A stretch of 10,294 bases of DNA from NCBI GenBank assembly GCA_035480535.1, contig DATIHQ010000098.1:1-10294 (forward strand), given 5' to 3'. Source of the DNA: DATIHQ01 sp035480535. GTDB taxonomy: Bacteria > Chlamydiota > Chlamydiia > Chlamydiales > SM23-39. The notes beneath the pieces are model-generated. The model made no database searches and was not told the origin of the DNA. It saw only the letters and a list, made by a program, of their open reading frames with translations. A program made the position numbers and the translations under genes. Numbering within the stretch: the stretch's first letter is position 1; the number at the start of each line of letters is the position of its first letter. This document shows, piece after piece, positions 1-6,539 of the stretch.

Positions 1-212
1 CCTATTTAACCACCCACCATAGGAATTATGACATCCATGGACGGGAGCATGCCCATATGAATGAATTGATAGTGCTTTGCAATAATTGCCATCAGAAGTT
101 TCATGGCATTGAAGAAAAAATCGCCCAACCACGATCAGGTAATACCGCTGGTAAAGCCCATGTTATCGTTTTTGGATTAATTGTATTGCTAATCGCGTAT
201 TTATTCATCTGA
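1..212 (+). CDS. HNH-endonuclease-like protein with C-terminal membrane helix (C-terminal part only)
   Basis: The frame is open from base 3 to the TGA at 210-212, and the gene begins left of the window. Visible residues start YLTTHHRNYDIHGREH, followed by MNELIVLCNNCHQKFHG. The spacing of a His-His pair, an Asn before a hydrophobic strand, then CxxCH and a final H is the HNH (beta-beta-alpha metal) pattern; the second zinc-type Cys pair expected upstream would be outside the window. About 15 polar residues follow, and then the protein ends in a hydrophobic stretch, VIVFGLIVLLIAYLFI, a plausible single membrane helix at the extreme C-terminus. HNH domains cut nucleic acid; a tail anchor on one is unusual and would place the nuclease at the inner membrane. 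The ATG at 57 is internal to the HNH motif and is not the true start. HNH assignment is fairly confident from motif; biological role (restriction, phage defence, mobile element) is not visible. Confidence 0.66.
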   Translation, partial: YLTTHHRNYDIHGREHAHMNELIVLCNNCHQKFHGIEEKIAQPRSGNTAGKAHVIVFGLIVLLIAYLFI

Positions 213-338
213 GAGAAGTTATAGCTAATGTTGAAGTTAGAAAAAGCGGCCCCTTCAAATCCCTGTATCAACTTGGAAAATTCTTCCGCAGATATATAGT
301 CGAAAGTATTATAACGTTGTTTAATCAAGGAATTGGAA

Positions 339-638
339 ATGGATAAGATGAATCCAAATCAAGCAGCTGCCAAAAGCAGATTCTTTTTGTATTATGAAAA
401 ATACATGCTAGCCATGGGTGTTCTGGGACAGTTTTTGTTTTATGTGCAGGGAATTAAGATATTCGCAACTCGATCGGCAAGCGATGTCTCCATCATTGGA
501 TTTTCACTGGGCTTCATTTCCGTTTCTAGCTGGTTGATTTATGGAGTATTAATAAAAAACAAGGTGTTGGTCGTGGCCAACGCGTTCGCAGTTGTTGGGG
601 CACTGTTTGTAATTATAGGCATATTGATTCATGGATGA
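339..638 (+). CDS. SemiSWEET-type (MtN3/PQ-loop) small sugar transporter
   Basis: A 99-residue membrane protein of the size of bacterial SemiSWEETs (about 85-100 residues, three helices, working as a dimer that moves sugars down a gradient). Helices lie near residues 23-43, 52-72 and 76-97. The segment after helix 1 (FYVQGIKIFATRSASDVS) matches the PQ-loop layout, with the usual Pro-Gln replaced by Val36-Gln37. SWLIYG (Trp65) in helix 2 and Asn81 in helix 3 sit where the sugar-pocket Trp and Asn of the family are found. Start: ATG 339 has AAGG at 327-330 eight bases upstream; an in-frame TTG at 333 and an ATG at 348 are alternatives. It sits alone between two unrelated genes on the same strand, with no sugar-metabolism neighbour to reveal the substrate. 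Family assignment is good; substrate unknown. Confidence 0.8.
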   Translation: MDKMNPNQAAAKSRFFLYYEKYMLAMGVLGQFLFYVQGIKIFATRSASDVSIIGFSLGFISVSSWLIYGVLIKNKVLVVANAFAVVGALFVIIGILIHG

Positions 639-735
639 ACCTACGTATACCGATTCAAGAAGGGGAATATGAGCGCTATTTGGATAAAAACCAGTCAACC
701 ACTTGGTCTATGATCAAACCCGAGGGATCACAGCA

Positions 736-1533
736 ATGAAGCACTCTTTCCTAGAAGCAAGGCCGGCGACCCCGGCGACGATTCAGAAACTTGCAAAATC
801 TTCGAAATACTCCCACAAAGTCGAATCTTTGATGGTCGCCGGCGCATCGGCGCCGATCATGATCGATCATTCCCTGGAAATGCAAGGAGTCCCTTTTATG
901 CTCGATGGCCTGGAATACCACCACGGGCGTTTGAAACAAATAGAAAAGAGAATGTTAGTAGATCTGTTTTCCCGTATGAGCGGAGGGGAAGGAAGATCAA
1001 GACTGGGATCCGGCTACGTGCATGAGATCAGAGCCTATCTCAACGTGATCGGCCAGTTTATCGCCTGCATTACATCTGATTGGTTTTTAAACTACGTCGA
1101 CAAGAGTCGCCTTGCGATACTCTGTCCCGTGGTCTTAGCTCTTCTCCCATTCAGACACAAGGACGCAGCTCATCGGTGTATAGATAAGCCTTCTGGGGAG
1201 ACGGACCTCCAGAAAGAGAGCTTCTCTAGTTTGTACTGCTACACTGCATGGACCGGTCAAAGTCCGAAACAGGGCGATCCCGCACTTGAGGCCTTTTCCC
1301 AAGGACGCCATTTCCCGATGGACCAGCACCTCACATACCAAGCAAAAATAGCTGCCGAGCATCGATGTTCTATCCTCAGAATATACAATGTTGCGCCAAT
1401 CGCGGGAATAGAGATCCCCACACTGGATGGAGAGATCTTTCTAGAGTTTACTCTAGTCAAACAACATTCGCGAATCATAGCAGAAGCCTACACTGTCATC
1501 GAAGCGGCTTTTCAAGCCAAAAAAAGGTCCTAA
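736..1533 (+). CDS. Hypothetical protein with HEPN-like R-H-x4-H motif
   Basis: A 265-residue protein I do not recognise. No signal peptide is evident. The middle (about residues 95-150) looks helical and contains LLPFRHKDAAHRCID: Arg140-His141 followed four residues later by His146. This fits the R-[N/D/H]-x4-H active-site pattern of HEPN RNases, which act in many toxin and defence systems. The motif is short and could be chance. The C-terminal 80 residues look like a beta-rich fold (SILRIYNVAPIAGIEIP, then EIFLEFTL) ending in a helix and a basic tail AKKRS. Start: ATG 736 has GAGGG at 721-725; the frame extends in-frame to a TTG at 703 with no better site. A toxin-antitoxin pair begins 93 bp downstream on the same strand, which is compatible with a defence or island setting but does not prove it. 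Confidence 0.6.
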   Translation: MKHSFLEARPATPATIQKLAKSSKYSHKVESLMVAGASAPIMIDHSLEMQGVPFMLDGLEYHHGRLKQIEKRMLVDLFSRMSGGEGRSRLGSGYVHEIRAYLNVIGQFIACITSDWFLNYVDKSRLAILCPVVLALLPFRHKDAAHRCIDKPSGETDLQKESFSSLYCYTAWTGQSPKQGDPALEAFSQGRHFPMDQHLTYQAKIAAEHRCSILRIYNVAPIAGIEIPTLDGEIFLEFTLVKQHSRIIAEAYTVIEAAFQAKKRS

Positions 1534-1581
1534 GAGACGCGATAAGAGTATTCAGAGTTCAAAATTACTTGCCTAACAAAA

Positions 1582-1596
1582 TGTAAGTGATTTACA
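1582..1596. promoter_or_regulatory. Palindrome TGTAA-N5-TTACA, candidate toxin-antitoxin operator
   Basis: TGTAA at 1582-1586 and TTACA at 1592-1596 form a perfect 5-bp inverted repeat with a five-base spacer. It lies 31-45 bp ahead of the toxin start, in the gap where the promoter of a toxin-antitoxin operon is expected. Antitoxins of the MqsA/HigA type usually repress their own operon by binding such dyads. Short AT-rich palindromes also arise by chance, so this is a candidate only. Confidence 0.3.
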
Positions 1597-1626
1597 ATCC
1601 TTCCGCATTGACAGTTCGGGCAAGGC

Positions 1627-1929
1627 GTGAAACGGCCATCTAAAATCGCTGATGTTCTGAAGAAAGCAAAAGGATGCTTGGAGACAGGTCGTTACTACGA
1701 TACGACACATGCGGTGTTGAGAAAATCTCAGCGCCGGATTAGCTTGGCGCATATTCGTCATGTTGTGCAACAGGGCTATCACGAAAAGCAGAAGGATCAA
1801 TATCATCCAGAGCATAAGGATTGGACTTACTCAATCCGAGGGAAAACTGTCGATGAGAGGGACATTCGGATAGCTGTTGCTTTCGATAAAGAGGATATGT
1901 TAATTATCACAGTAATCGAGATAGCTTGA
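1627..1929 (+). CDS. DUF4258-family putative toxin of a type II toxin-antitoxin pair
   Basis: A 100-residue protein. From residue 28 it follows the DUF4258 pattern: a His at the start of a helix (TTHAVLRKSQRRIS), a second helix (LAHIRHVVQQG), then strands around YSIRGKTV and the closing IRIAVAFDKEDMLIITVIEI. DUF4258 proteins are related to the RelE/MqsR-like toxin fold and are often encoded beside an antitoxin; many are presumed ribonucleases, but no catalytic residue can be assigned here with certainty. The helix-turn-helix gene starts only 7 bp after this stop, and toxin-first order is usual for MqsRA and HigBA pairs. Start: GTG 1627 is the farthest upstream start, with a weak GGG at 1618-1620; no ATG lies near it, so the first 20 or so residues are uncertain. 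Inference: growth-inhibiting RNase or stress module. Confidence 0.7.
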   Translation: MKRPSKIADVLKKAKGCLETGRYYDTTHAVLRKSQRRISLAHIRHVVQQGYHEKQKDQYHPEHKDWTYSIRGKTVDERDIRIAVAFDKEDMLIITVIEIA

Positions 1930-1936
1930 GGGAGAT

Positions 1937-2431
1937 ATGAAAACGAAAAAGGCGAAGCGATTCGTCTACGAAGGACTGGGATTTCCCGTTGTTCTGATCA
2001 ACGTTCCTCTGGTGAACAAGAGGGGCGTTTGGACTCCCGCTATCGATTACAACAAGCTGCAAAAACAGGTTCTCGTAGCATTGGCGCATAAACCTGTTGC
2101 GCTGACGGGAAATGAGGTCCATTTTATTCGGGCTTATTTTGAGATGACACTTGAGAATTTTGGAAAGCATTTTGGTGTGACTCATGTCGCTGTTTTGATG
2201 TGGGAAAAAATGGGCAATAAGCCGGGAAAGATTAACCCAACGACAGAACTGTGCATTCGTTTGTTTGTTCTGGAGAAGTTAAAGATGAATAACCAGGTCT
2301 TCCGCGATGCCTTTCGAGAGTTTGACATCGAGGGCATTGTTAAGGAGTACAAAACCCCCTCTCCTAAAGCAAGAAGACCGTTGACGCTGCCCGGCACACA
2401 TGTTGCTAAACGCCCTCGTGCGTGTGCCTAA
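1937..2431 (+). CDS. Antitoxin, MqsA/HigA-like with XRE-type helix-turn-helix
   Basis: A 164-residue DNA-binding protein encoded directly after the toxin. Its ribosome binding site GAGGGAG (1928-1934) overlaps the toxin stop codon, which implies translational coupling. Residues 9-55 (FVYEGLGFPVVLINVPLV through DYNKLQKQVLVALAHKP) correspond in position to the toxin-binding N-terminal region of MqsA-type antitoxins but contain no CxxC zinc ligands. Residues 57-95 form an XRE-like helix-turn-helix (LTGNEVHFIRAYFEMTLENF, then GVTHVAVLMWEK), the part that binds operator DNA. A further helical region and a basic, Pro-rich tail (about residues 139-164) follow. Expected role: neutralise the toxin by direct contact and repress the operon, perhaps through the dyad at 1582-1596. 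Family is confident at the level of toxin-antitoxin HTH antitoxin; the exact subfamily is less so. Confidence 0.78.
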   Translation: MKTKKAKRFVYEGLGFPVVLINVPLVNKRGVWTPAIDYNKLQKQVLVALAHKPVALTGNEVHFIRAYFEMTLENFGKHFGVTHVAVLMWEKMGNKPGKINPTTELCIRLFVLEKLKMNNQVFRDAFREFDIEGIVKEYKTPSPKARRPLTLPGTHVAKRPRACA

Positions 2432-2443
2432 GTCTTGAGGAAT

Positions 2444-3256
2444 ATGCTCTTTTTTACTTCTAACCAGCTCCGGCTTCATTACAAAATTCAGGGGACTGGC
2501 CCCCGCCTTGTGTTTATCCCAGGAATGGCGAGCGATCTTCGGCAAGAACTCAATGTTTTTCAGAGCCCTCTTGTTGAGCAGTTCGAGGTGCTGAGTTTCG
2601 ATCCAAGGGGGATCGGACAGTCCACTTCTCCCGATGAGGAGCCCACAATGCGCGATTGTGCGAAAGATGTGAAGCAGTTGCTCGATCATATCGGCTGGGG
2701 AAAATGCCACTGTGTAGGGGAATCGTTCGGGGGGATGATCGCGCAGGAGTTTGCCCTTCAGTTTTCGGCCTATGTGGAGAGGCTGGTGCTTGTCGTGACC
2801 AGCTCAGGCGGCGAAGGAGGTTCTTCTTTTCCCTTTCACGAGCATGATATTTCAAAAATGACTCTCGAGCAGCGCGCTGACTTTTGGGTGCGGTGCGGAG
2901 ATGCGCGATACACAGATTTGAGTTGGAAAAAGACGGAGATTTATAAGCAGCAGTACAAGACTTATTTAGAGGTATTTCGATTGGGCGCAGAAAATCCACA
3001 GAGGAAATTATTTAGCGAACGGCAGATTGCCGCGCGAAAGCTCCACAACACGTTCGAGAGGCTGCCGAATCTCAGGATGCCAGTTTATATTGCTGGAGGG
3101 CGGTATGATAAGACAGCGCCTGTCGAAAATCAAATGGCTTTGTGGCGTCAGATTCCCCGCGCACGGCTCACATTCTTTGAGGGCAGCCATATGCTCCTTT
3201 GGCAAGATCCCTTCGCATTTCAGAGCATCGCAGCCTTTTGTTCCTTAAATTCTTGA
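2444..3256 (+). CDS. Alpha/beta-fold hydrolase
   Basis: A 270-residue cytosolic hydrolase of normal length for the superfamily. It has the oxyanion-side strand (RLVFIPGMASD), the SFDPRGIGQS strand-loop typical of the family, and the nucleophile elbow GESFG with Ser94. The acid is Asp222 in GGRYDKTAP and the base His249 in EGSHMLLWQDP, so the Ser-Asp-His triad is complete and in order. A cap region lies at about residues 125-200. These enzymes hydrolyse esters, lactones, amides or C-C bonds; the substrate cannot be read from sequence. Start: ATG 2444 has GAGG at 2437-2440, rather close (three bases); an in-frame TTG at 2435 is the alternative but lacks any site. It begins 12 bp after the antitoxin stop, so it may be co-transcribed with the toxin-antitoxin pair, though it looks like an ordinary enzyme gene. 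Confidence 0.88.
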   Translation: MLFFTSNQLRLHYKIQGTGPRLVFIPGMASDLRQELNVFQSPLVEQFEVLSFDPRGIGQSTSPDEEPTMRDCAKDVKQLLDHIGWGKCHCVGESFGGMIAQEFALQFSAYVERLVLVVTSSGGEGGSSFPFHEHDISKMTLEQRADFWVRCGDARYTDLSWKKTEIYKQQYKTYLEVFRLGAENPQRKLFSERQIAARKLHNTFERLPNLRMPVYIAGGRYDKTAPVENQMALWRQIPRARLTFFEGSHMLLWQDPFAFQSIAAFCSLNS

Positions 3257-3291
3257 GGGGAAAGGGCAGTTTTGGTTAAATCTCATCGTTT

Positions 3292-3741
3292 ATGATTACC
3301 TTTTTCATTGCGATTCAGGTTGTCCTGTTCTTTTTCATGATCCTGCACGATTGGATTGATCTGCCTCCTTTCACCGATCTCGAGGCGCTCAAGAAAGCCC
3401 ACACATTCAAGTTTCGCCTCATTGGATCGGTGGTCAATGGAGCGCTTGTCCTCATCCCGCTGGCGATTGTTTTTTTCTTCCCTCTGACCCTTTGGGCGCG
3501 GCTGGTTTTTGTGGGCCTTTATGGCCTCATGACTTTTGGCACCATTACTGCTTGGTGGATTCCCTATTTTGGGGGCGGCTATTTGCTGCAAGGAAATAAG
3601 GCAGGCTTTGAAGAATACCGGAATACCCACTCTTTCCTTCCGCCGCGGGGAGACAATGTGGTGCCGAACACACTTCACGTCCTCCTGCACCTCCAAGTTT
3701 GGATCTGCTTTGGCATCTCGCTCTATTTACTTTTTGCTTAG
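3292..3741 (+). CDS. Conserved four-helix inner-membrane protein, function unknown
   Basis: A 149-residue integral membrane protein with hydrophobic segments near residues 2-19, 43-63, 68-91 and 129-148. Between helices 3 and 4 is a polar loop with FEEYRNTHSFLPPRGDNVVP, leading into NTLHVLLHLQVW. The charged HDWIDLPPFTDLEAL motif follows helix 1. These polar motifs look conserved rather than random and resemble a widespread uncharacterised family that I cannot name. No enzyme motif is visible. Start: ATG 3292 is needed to give the first helix but has no clear Shine-Dalgarno site; ATG 3337 (residue 16) would remove it. It lies 35 bp after the hydrolase and could share its transcript. Confidence 0.6.
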   Translation: MITFFIAIQVVLFFFMILHDWIDLPPFTDLEALKKAHTFKFRLIGSVVNGALVLIPLAIVFFFPLTLWARLVFVGLYGLMTFGTITAWWIPYFGGGYLLQGNKAGFEEYRNTHSFLPPRGDNVVPNTLHVLLHLQVWICFGISLYLLFA

Positions 3742-3804
3742 AGCTGGAAATAATTCCATTTTCTCTATAGACTGCTGCCCAGCAAATTAATTCAGAGGCT
3801 AAAC

Positions 3805-4209
3805 ATGGCAACACGTGTTGAGAAAAACACTCAATTGACGATTTTGAAACAACTCAATCAAATTGCTTCTGATCCGCAATTTACTGAGACTGCAAAAAAA
3901 ATCACATACTATGTTACTACCGGCAAAGGATTGTCCGATGCACAGAAAGCAATTCGCGATTTCCTCGATAAAATGTTAAAGGGACAATTCTTAGAAGCTG
4001 TCAATGGAAATGTAAATAGGACATTTGTCGATCAAGACTACAAGAGTTTTAAAAATAAAACCGAAGACTTCCTAAAACAGCTGAAGAACTTGGGTCTTGA
4101 TTATCGAGTTCAGGATTCTTTCGTCCGCGATGAGCTGAATGGTCTCGGACGGTTGGCCCAACGGGCCATTCAAACGTCAAACTGTGCGAATTTTGCTGGG
4201 ATGAGTTAG
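3805..4209 (+). CDS. Hypothetical small helical protein
   Basis: A 134-residue protein that I do not recognise. It lacks a signal peptide or membrane segment, is rich in Lys, Gln, Asn and Asp, and looks almost wholly alpha-helical (for example LTILKQLNQIASDPQF and SDAQKAIRDFLDKMLKG). It has one Cys near the end (TSNCANFAGMS). The ribosome binding site AGAGG (3794-3798) lies six bases before ATG 3805, a good match that supports translation. Codon use is more AT-rich than that of its left and right neighbours. It sits 63 bp after the membrane protein and is followed by a 127-bp gap with repeated elements. Small soluble Lys/Asn-rich proteins in intracellular bacteria are sometimes secreted effectors, but nothing in this sequence shows that. 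Confidence 0.5.
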   Translation: MATRVEKNTQLTILKQLNQIASDPQFTETAKKITYYVTTGKGLSDAQKAIRDFLDKMLKGQFLEAVNGNVNRTFVDQDYKSFKNKTEDFLKQLKNLGLDYRVQDSFVRDELNGLGRLAQRAIQTSNCANFAGMS

Positions 4210-4262
4210 TGTTTATATAAAACGCTGGTTATAAACGAGTTAAGTCTGAAATATCTGGGCGG

Positions 4263-4320
4263 ATGAGTTATAGAATCTTGTTCTATAACTCACGGTTGTG
4301 CCTAAATATGAGTTATAGAA
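4263..4320. repeat. Three-copy ATGAGTTATAGAA element, two copies as a perfect inverted repeat
   Basis: TGAGTTATAGAA at 4264-4275 and its exact reverse complement TTCTATAACTCA at 4281-4292 make a 12-bp dyad with a five-base spacer. A direct third copy, ATGAGTTATAGAA (13 bp, identical to 4263-4275), lies at 4308-4320, 45 bp downstream of the first. The third copy ends right at the AAGAGG ribosome binding site (4321-4326) of the glycosyltransferase gene. The shorter string ATGAGTTA also occurs at 4201-4208, across the stop of the preceding gene. No T-run follows the dyad, so it is unlike an intrinsic terminator. A regulator binding site or a hairpin in the 5' leader is more likely. Confidence 0.6.
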
Positions 4321-4336
4321 AAGAGGTCTATCGCGC

Positions 4337-5461
4337 ATGTTCTGGGGAATAACCTTTTTGTGTTTGGCATTCGGGTGTTTGGAGGCGAGGCAGACGATCT
4401 GTTTGAATATGATCGTGAAGAATGAAAATTCGATCATTGAGAAGAATCTGAGGAGCGCGAAGGGGATTGTCGATTATTGGGTGGTCGTCGATACGGGGTC
4501 GAGCGATGGGACGCAAGAGACGGTACGACGAGTCATGGGGGATATTCCTGGGGAGTTGCATGAGCGGCCGTGGGTTGATTTTGCCCACAATCGGAATGAG
4601 GCGCTGGAGCTCGCGCGGGGCAAGGGCGATTATATTCTGTTCATGGACGCGGATGAGGAATTTGTCTTCGGTTCTGGGTTTAAGATGCCCAAATTGACTC
4701 AGGATGGCTATCACCTGAGGTTTCGCAAACCAGAGGGGGCGATCGATTTCCAGCGTTTGTGGATGATAAGGGATGACCCCAATTGGAAGTGGGTGGGGGT
4801 TTTGCATGAAACGGTAGAAAACCCTAAGCCGCATAGCGTGGGGTTAATGGAAGATTTTTATGTGCTTTTGTCGGGCGATGTGGGAAGCCGCTCTGCCGAT
4901 CCTGAAAAATATGCTAAAGATGCTAGAATTTTAGAGGCGGCGGTTGAAAAAGAACCCACTAATTCGCGCTATGTGTTTTATTTGGCCCAAAGTTATTTGA
5001 ATGTGCAAAATTATGCAAAAGCGCTGACCTATTATGAGAAGCGGGCCGGGATGGGGGGATTTGAGGAGGAGGTATTCATTTCGCTGTATGCAGTGGCTCA
5101 AATGAAGAACATTTTAGAGCCAAATTCGGAGGCTTTTGTGAATGATCTCACCAAGGCCTTTCTGTTTCGATCCGTAAGAGCCGAGCCTCTTCACATGCTT
5201 GCAAATCATTACATTCGCTCCAAGAATTATTTCATGGGGTATCTGGTGTCGAAATTTGGCGCGGCTCTTCCGATGTCTCAAGATGCCCTTTGGGTGGAGA
5301 AATGGATCTACGATTGGGGGCTATTGCACCAACAGGCTTTCTGCGCAGCGCAGCTCGGCCGCAGAAATGAAGCGCTGCAGTTATTTTCGAGATTATTGAA
5401 GAAGGAGACGATTCCCGCTCATATCAGAGTGGAGTTGGAAAAGAATTTCAAGACTTTGTGA
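4337..5461 (+). CDS. Family 2 glycosyltransferase with TPR-like region and N-terminal signal sequence
   Basis: A 374-residue protein with a GT-A-fold GT2 domain at about residues 19-180. The nucleotide-sugar strand is TICLNMIVKNE, followed by VVVDTGSSDGT (51-59). The metal-binding acidic motif is DADEE (104-108), and WKWVGVLHE (150-158) provides the acceptor-side HE. Residues 195-360 are helical repeats of TPR type (NSRYVFYLAQSYLNVQNYAK, then ALTYYEKRA; a second such unit near 332-352). Residues 1-17 are hydrophobic and end LEA, just before the first catalytic strand: a signal peptide or anchor with no basic N-region. Start: ATG 4337 has AAGAGG at 4321-4326. The 3' end overlaps the convergent glycosyltransferase gene by 14 bp (5448-5461). 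GT2 domains transfer a sugar from an activated donor; neither donor nor acceptor is known. Confidence 0.88.
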   Translation: MFWGITFLCLAFGCLEARQTICLNMIVKNENSIIEKNLRSAKGIVDYWVVVDTGSSDGTQETVRRVMGDIPGELHERPWVDFAHNRNEALELARGKGDYILFMDADEEFVFGSGFKMPKLTQDGYHLRFRKPEGAIDFQRLWMIRDDPNWKWVGVLHETVENPKPHSVGLMEDFYVLLSGDVGSRSADPEKYAKDARILEAAVEKEPTNSRYVFYLAQSYLNVQNYAKALTYYEKRAGMGGFEEEVFISLYAVAQMKNILEPNSEAFVNDLTKAFLFRSVRAEPLHMLANHYIRSKNYFMGYLVSKFGAALPMSQDALWVEKWIYDWGLLHQQAFCAAQLGRRNEALQLFSRLLKKETIPAHIRVELEKNFKTL

Positions 5462-6539
5462 AGAGTTCATGCCATTTTAGGGCGATTTTCTCCCAGGTGT
5501 ATTGCTGGAGGATGAATTCTCCCATTTCCTTTCGCTCTTGAAGAGAGATTTCTTCGGCGTGCTCCATGGCTTGGAGGAGGGTTTCTAAATATTTTTTTGG
5601 ATTTGTGCAATGGAATCCGTGGGGGACTGTTTCTTTTAAAGCAAAGCTTTCGATCACGACGGGGATTGCCCCTGCGAGCTGCGCGCGGAGAGCTGTGATG
5701 CAAAAGGTCTCTGGCGCAATGCAGGGATAGGTCCAAAAAGCGGCTTTTTCATAGGCCCTGGTGAGCTCCTCATGGCCCACTAGGCCATGATCACAAACGC
5801 CAAGGGGCTTTAACTCCGCAATTTGCGCGCGCATTTTCGCCTCCTTTCGGGAGGAGAGCAACCCCCAATGCTGCCAGCCGTAATAAATATCTAGAGTCGC
5901 GCGGGGAAATCGCTGTTTTATCGTCGGCCATAGGTTGAGTAAGATCTCTAGACCCCGCGCATAGTTGGAGCCGTAAATGCAGCTGTAGGGATTTTCTCGT
6001 TCTTGAATTTCCTGGAATTGTTCTGGATTGATCCCATTGCCAAAAATGTGGGTGAACCGCGCAAAACTGGGATTGATCGAGACCCATTGCTGCCGCTGCC
6101 ATTCAGATAGCCAAAGAACATCGTTAAACCCCTCAATTTGCGCTTCTGTGAGAGGAACGGTGCATACATCGTGGGGCCAGAAATAAACCTTGCTGGCACG
6201 CGCTCTCAAAGCGGCAGCCACTTCAGGCGCTCTCCAAGAGATGGCGATATTCACTTTAGCGGTTGGATCCAGTTTTATATACCGAGGGTTTGCCTCTGGC
6301 CGAGAATGCAAGGAGTTTTGTGGCGGATTCCCAAAGACGATGACTTGATAGCCGAGGTTGGCCAGTTTTTGAGAGATATAGATGATCGCCTCTTCAGAGC
6401 CAGTAATGCCGGTTTTGACGCTTTCTGGGTCCCACTCTATTTTTGCAGAGGGCAAGGTAAAAATTCCGATGGTTTCAGCCAGTGCGAGTTGGCAGAAGAG
6501 GAAGAGGACTAGAAAGAAAGGAGACATTTTAGATAGCAT
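5448..6539 (-). CDS. GT4-like glycosyltransferase (GT-B fold) with signal peptide
   Basis: A 363-residue protein. Residues 1-21 are a classic Sec signal (Lys4, a long Phe/Leu core, ending LALA before ETIGIF). The N-terminal Rossmann half has TGITGSEEAIIYISQKL (about 44-59), the usual GS(E)E acceptor loop after strand 1. The C-terminal half has the GNGI and YGSNYARGLEIL segments (about 167-200) that start the donor domain, and APETFCITALRAQLAGAIPVV (275-295), the donor-binding region. In that region Glu277 is present, but the second Glu of the usual E-x7-E motif is replaced by Arg285. Start: ATG 6539 with AGAGGG just upstream (three bases from GAGG); ATG 6527 is possible. It lies 10 bp after the repeat-protein gene, so the two are probably one operon. 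Donor and acceptor are unknown. Confidence 0.85.
   Translation of the reverse strand: MLSKMSPFFLVLFLFCQLALAETIGIFTLPSAKIEWDPESVKTGITGSEEAIIYISQKLANLGYQVIVFGNPPQNSLHSRPEANPRYIKLDPTAKVNIAISWRAPEVAAALRARASKVYFWPHDVCTVPLTEAQIEGFNDVLWLSEWQRQQWVSINPSFARFTHIFGNGINPEQFQEIQERENPYSCIYGSNYARGLEILLNLWPTIKQRFPRATLDIYYGWQHWGLLSSRKEAKMRAQIAELKPLGVCDHGLVGHEELTRAYEKAAFWTYPCIAPETFCITALRAQLAGAIPVVIESFALKETVPHGFHCTNPKKYLETLLQAMEHAEEISLQERKEMGEFILQQYTWEKIALKWHELFTKS

Noticed and set aside
57..212. A separate 51-residue membrane peptide starting at ATG 57
   Set aside because: The frame stays open to the window edge, and the residues before the ATG complete an HNH motif, so the ATG is internal.
228..299. A 23-residue plus-strand open frame between the HNH-like and SemiSWEET genes
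   Set aside because: Too short, no ribosome binding site of note, and no similarity that I recognise.
101..328. Minus-strand open frame of 75 residues
   Set aside because: It overlaps the HNH-like coding frame on the plus strand, ends in sequence antisense to it, and has no recognisable motif.
1608..1613. TTGACA as a -35 box of the toxin gene
   Set aside because: The hexamer is perfect, but no -10-like hexamer lies 16-18 bp downstream, and that position is already inside the reading frame.
2279..2999. Minus-strand frames of 143 and 149 residues across the antitoxin and hydrolase genes
   Set aside because: They lie antisense to well-supported genes and encode low-complexity, motif-free products.
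4264..4292. The 12-bp dyad as an intrinsic terminator
   Set aside because: The stem is AT-rich, no T-run follows it, and a third copy downstream points to a regulatory or repeat element.
4328..4834. Minus-strand open frame of 168 residues antisense to the GT2 gene
   Set aside because: It is rich in Arg, Pro and His, has no motif, and lies opposite a clear glycosyltransferase; it is a frame shadow.
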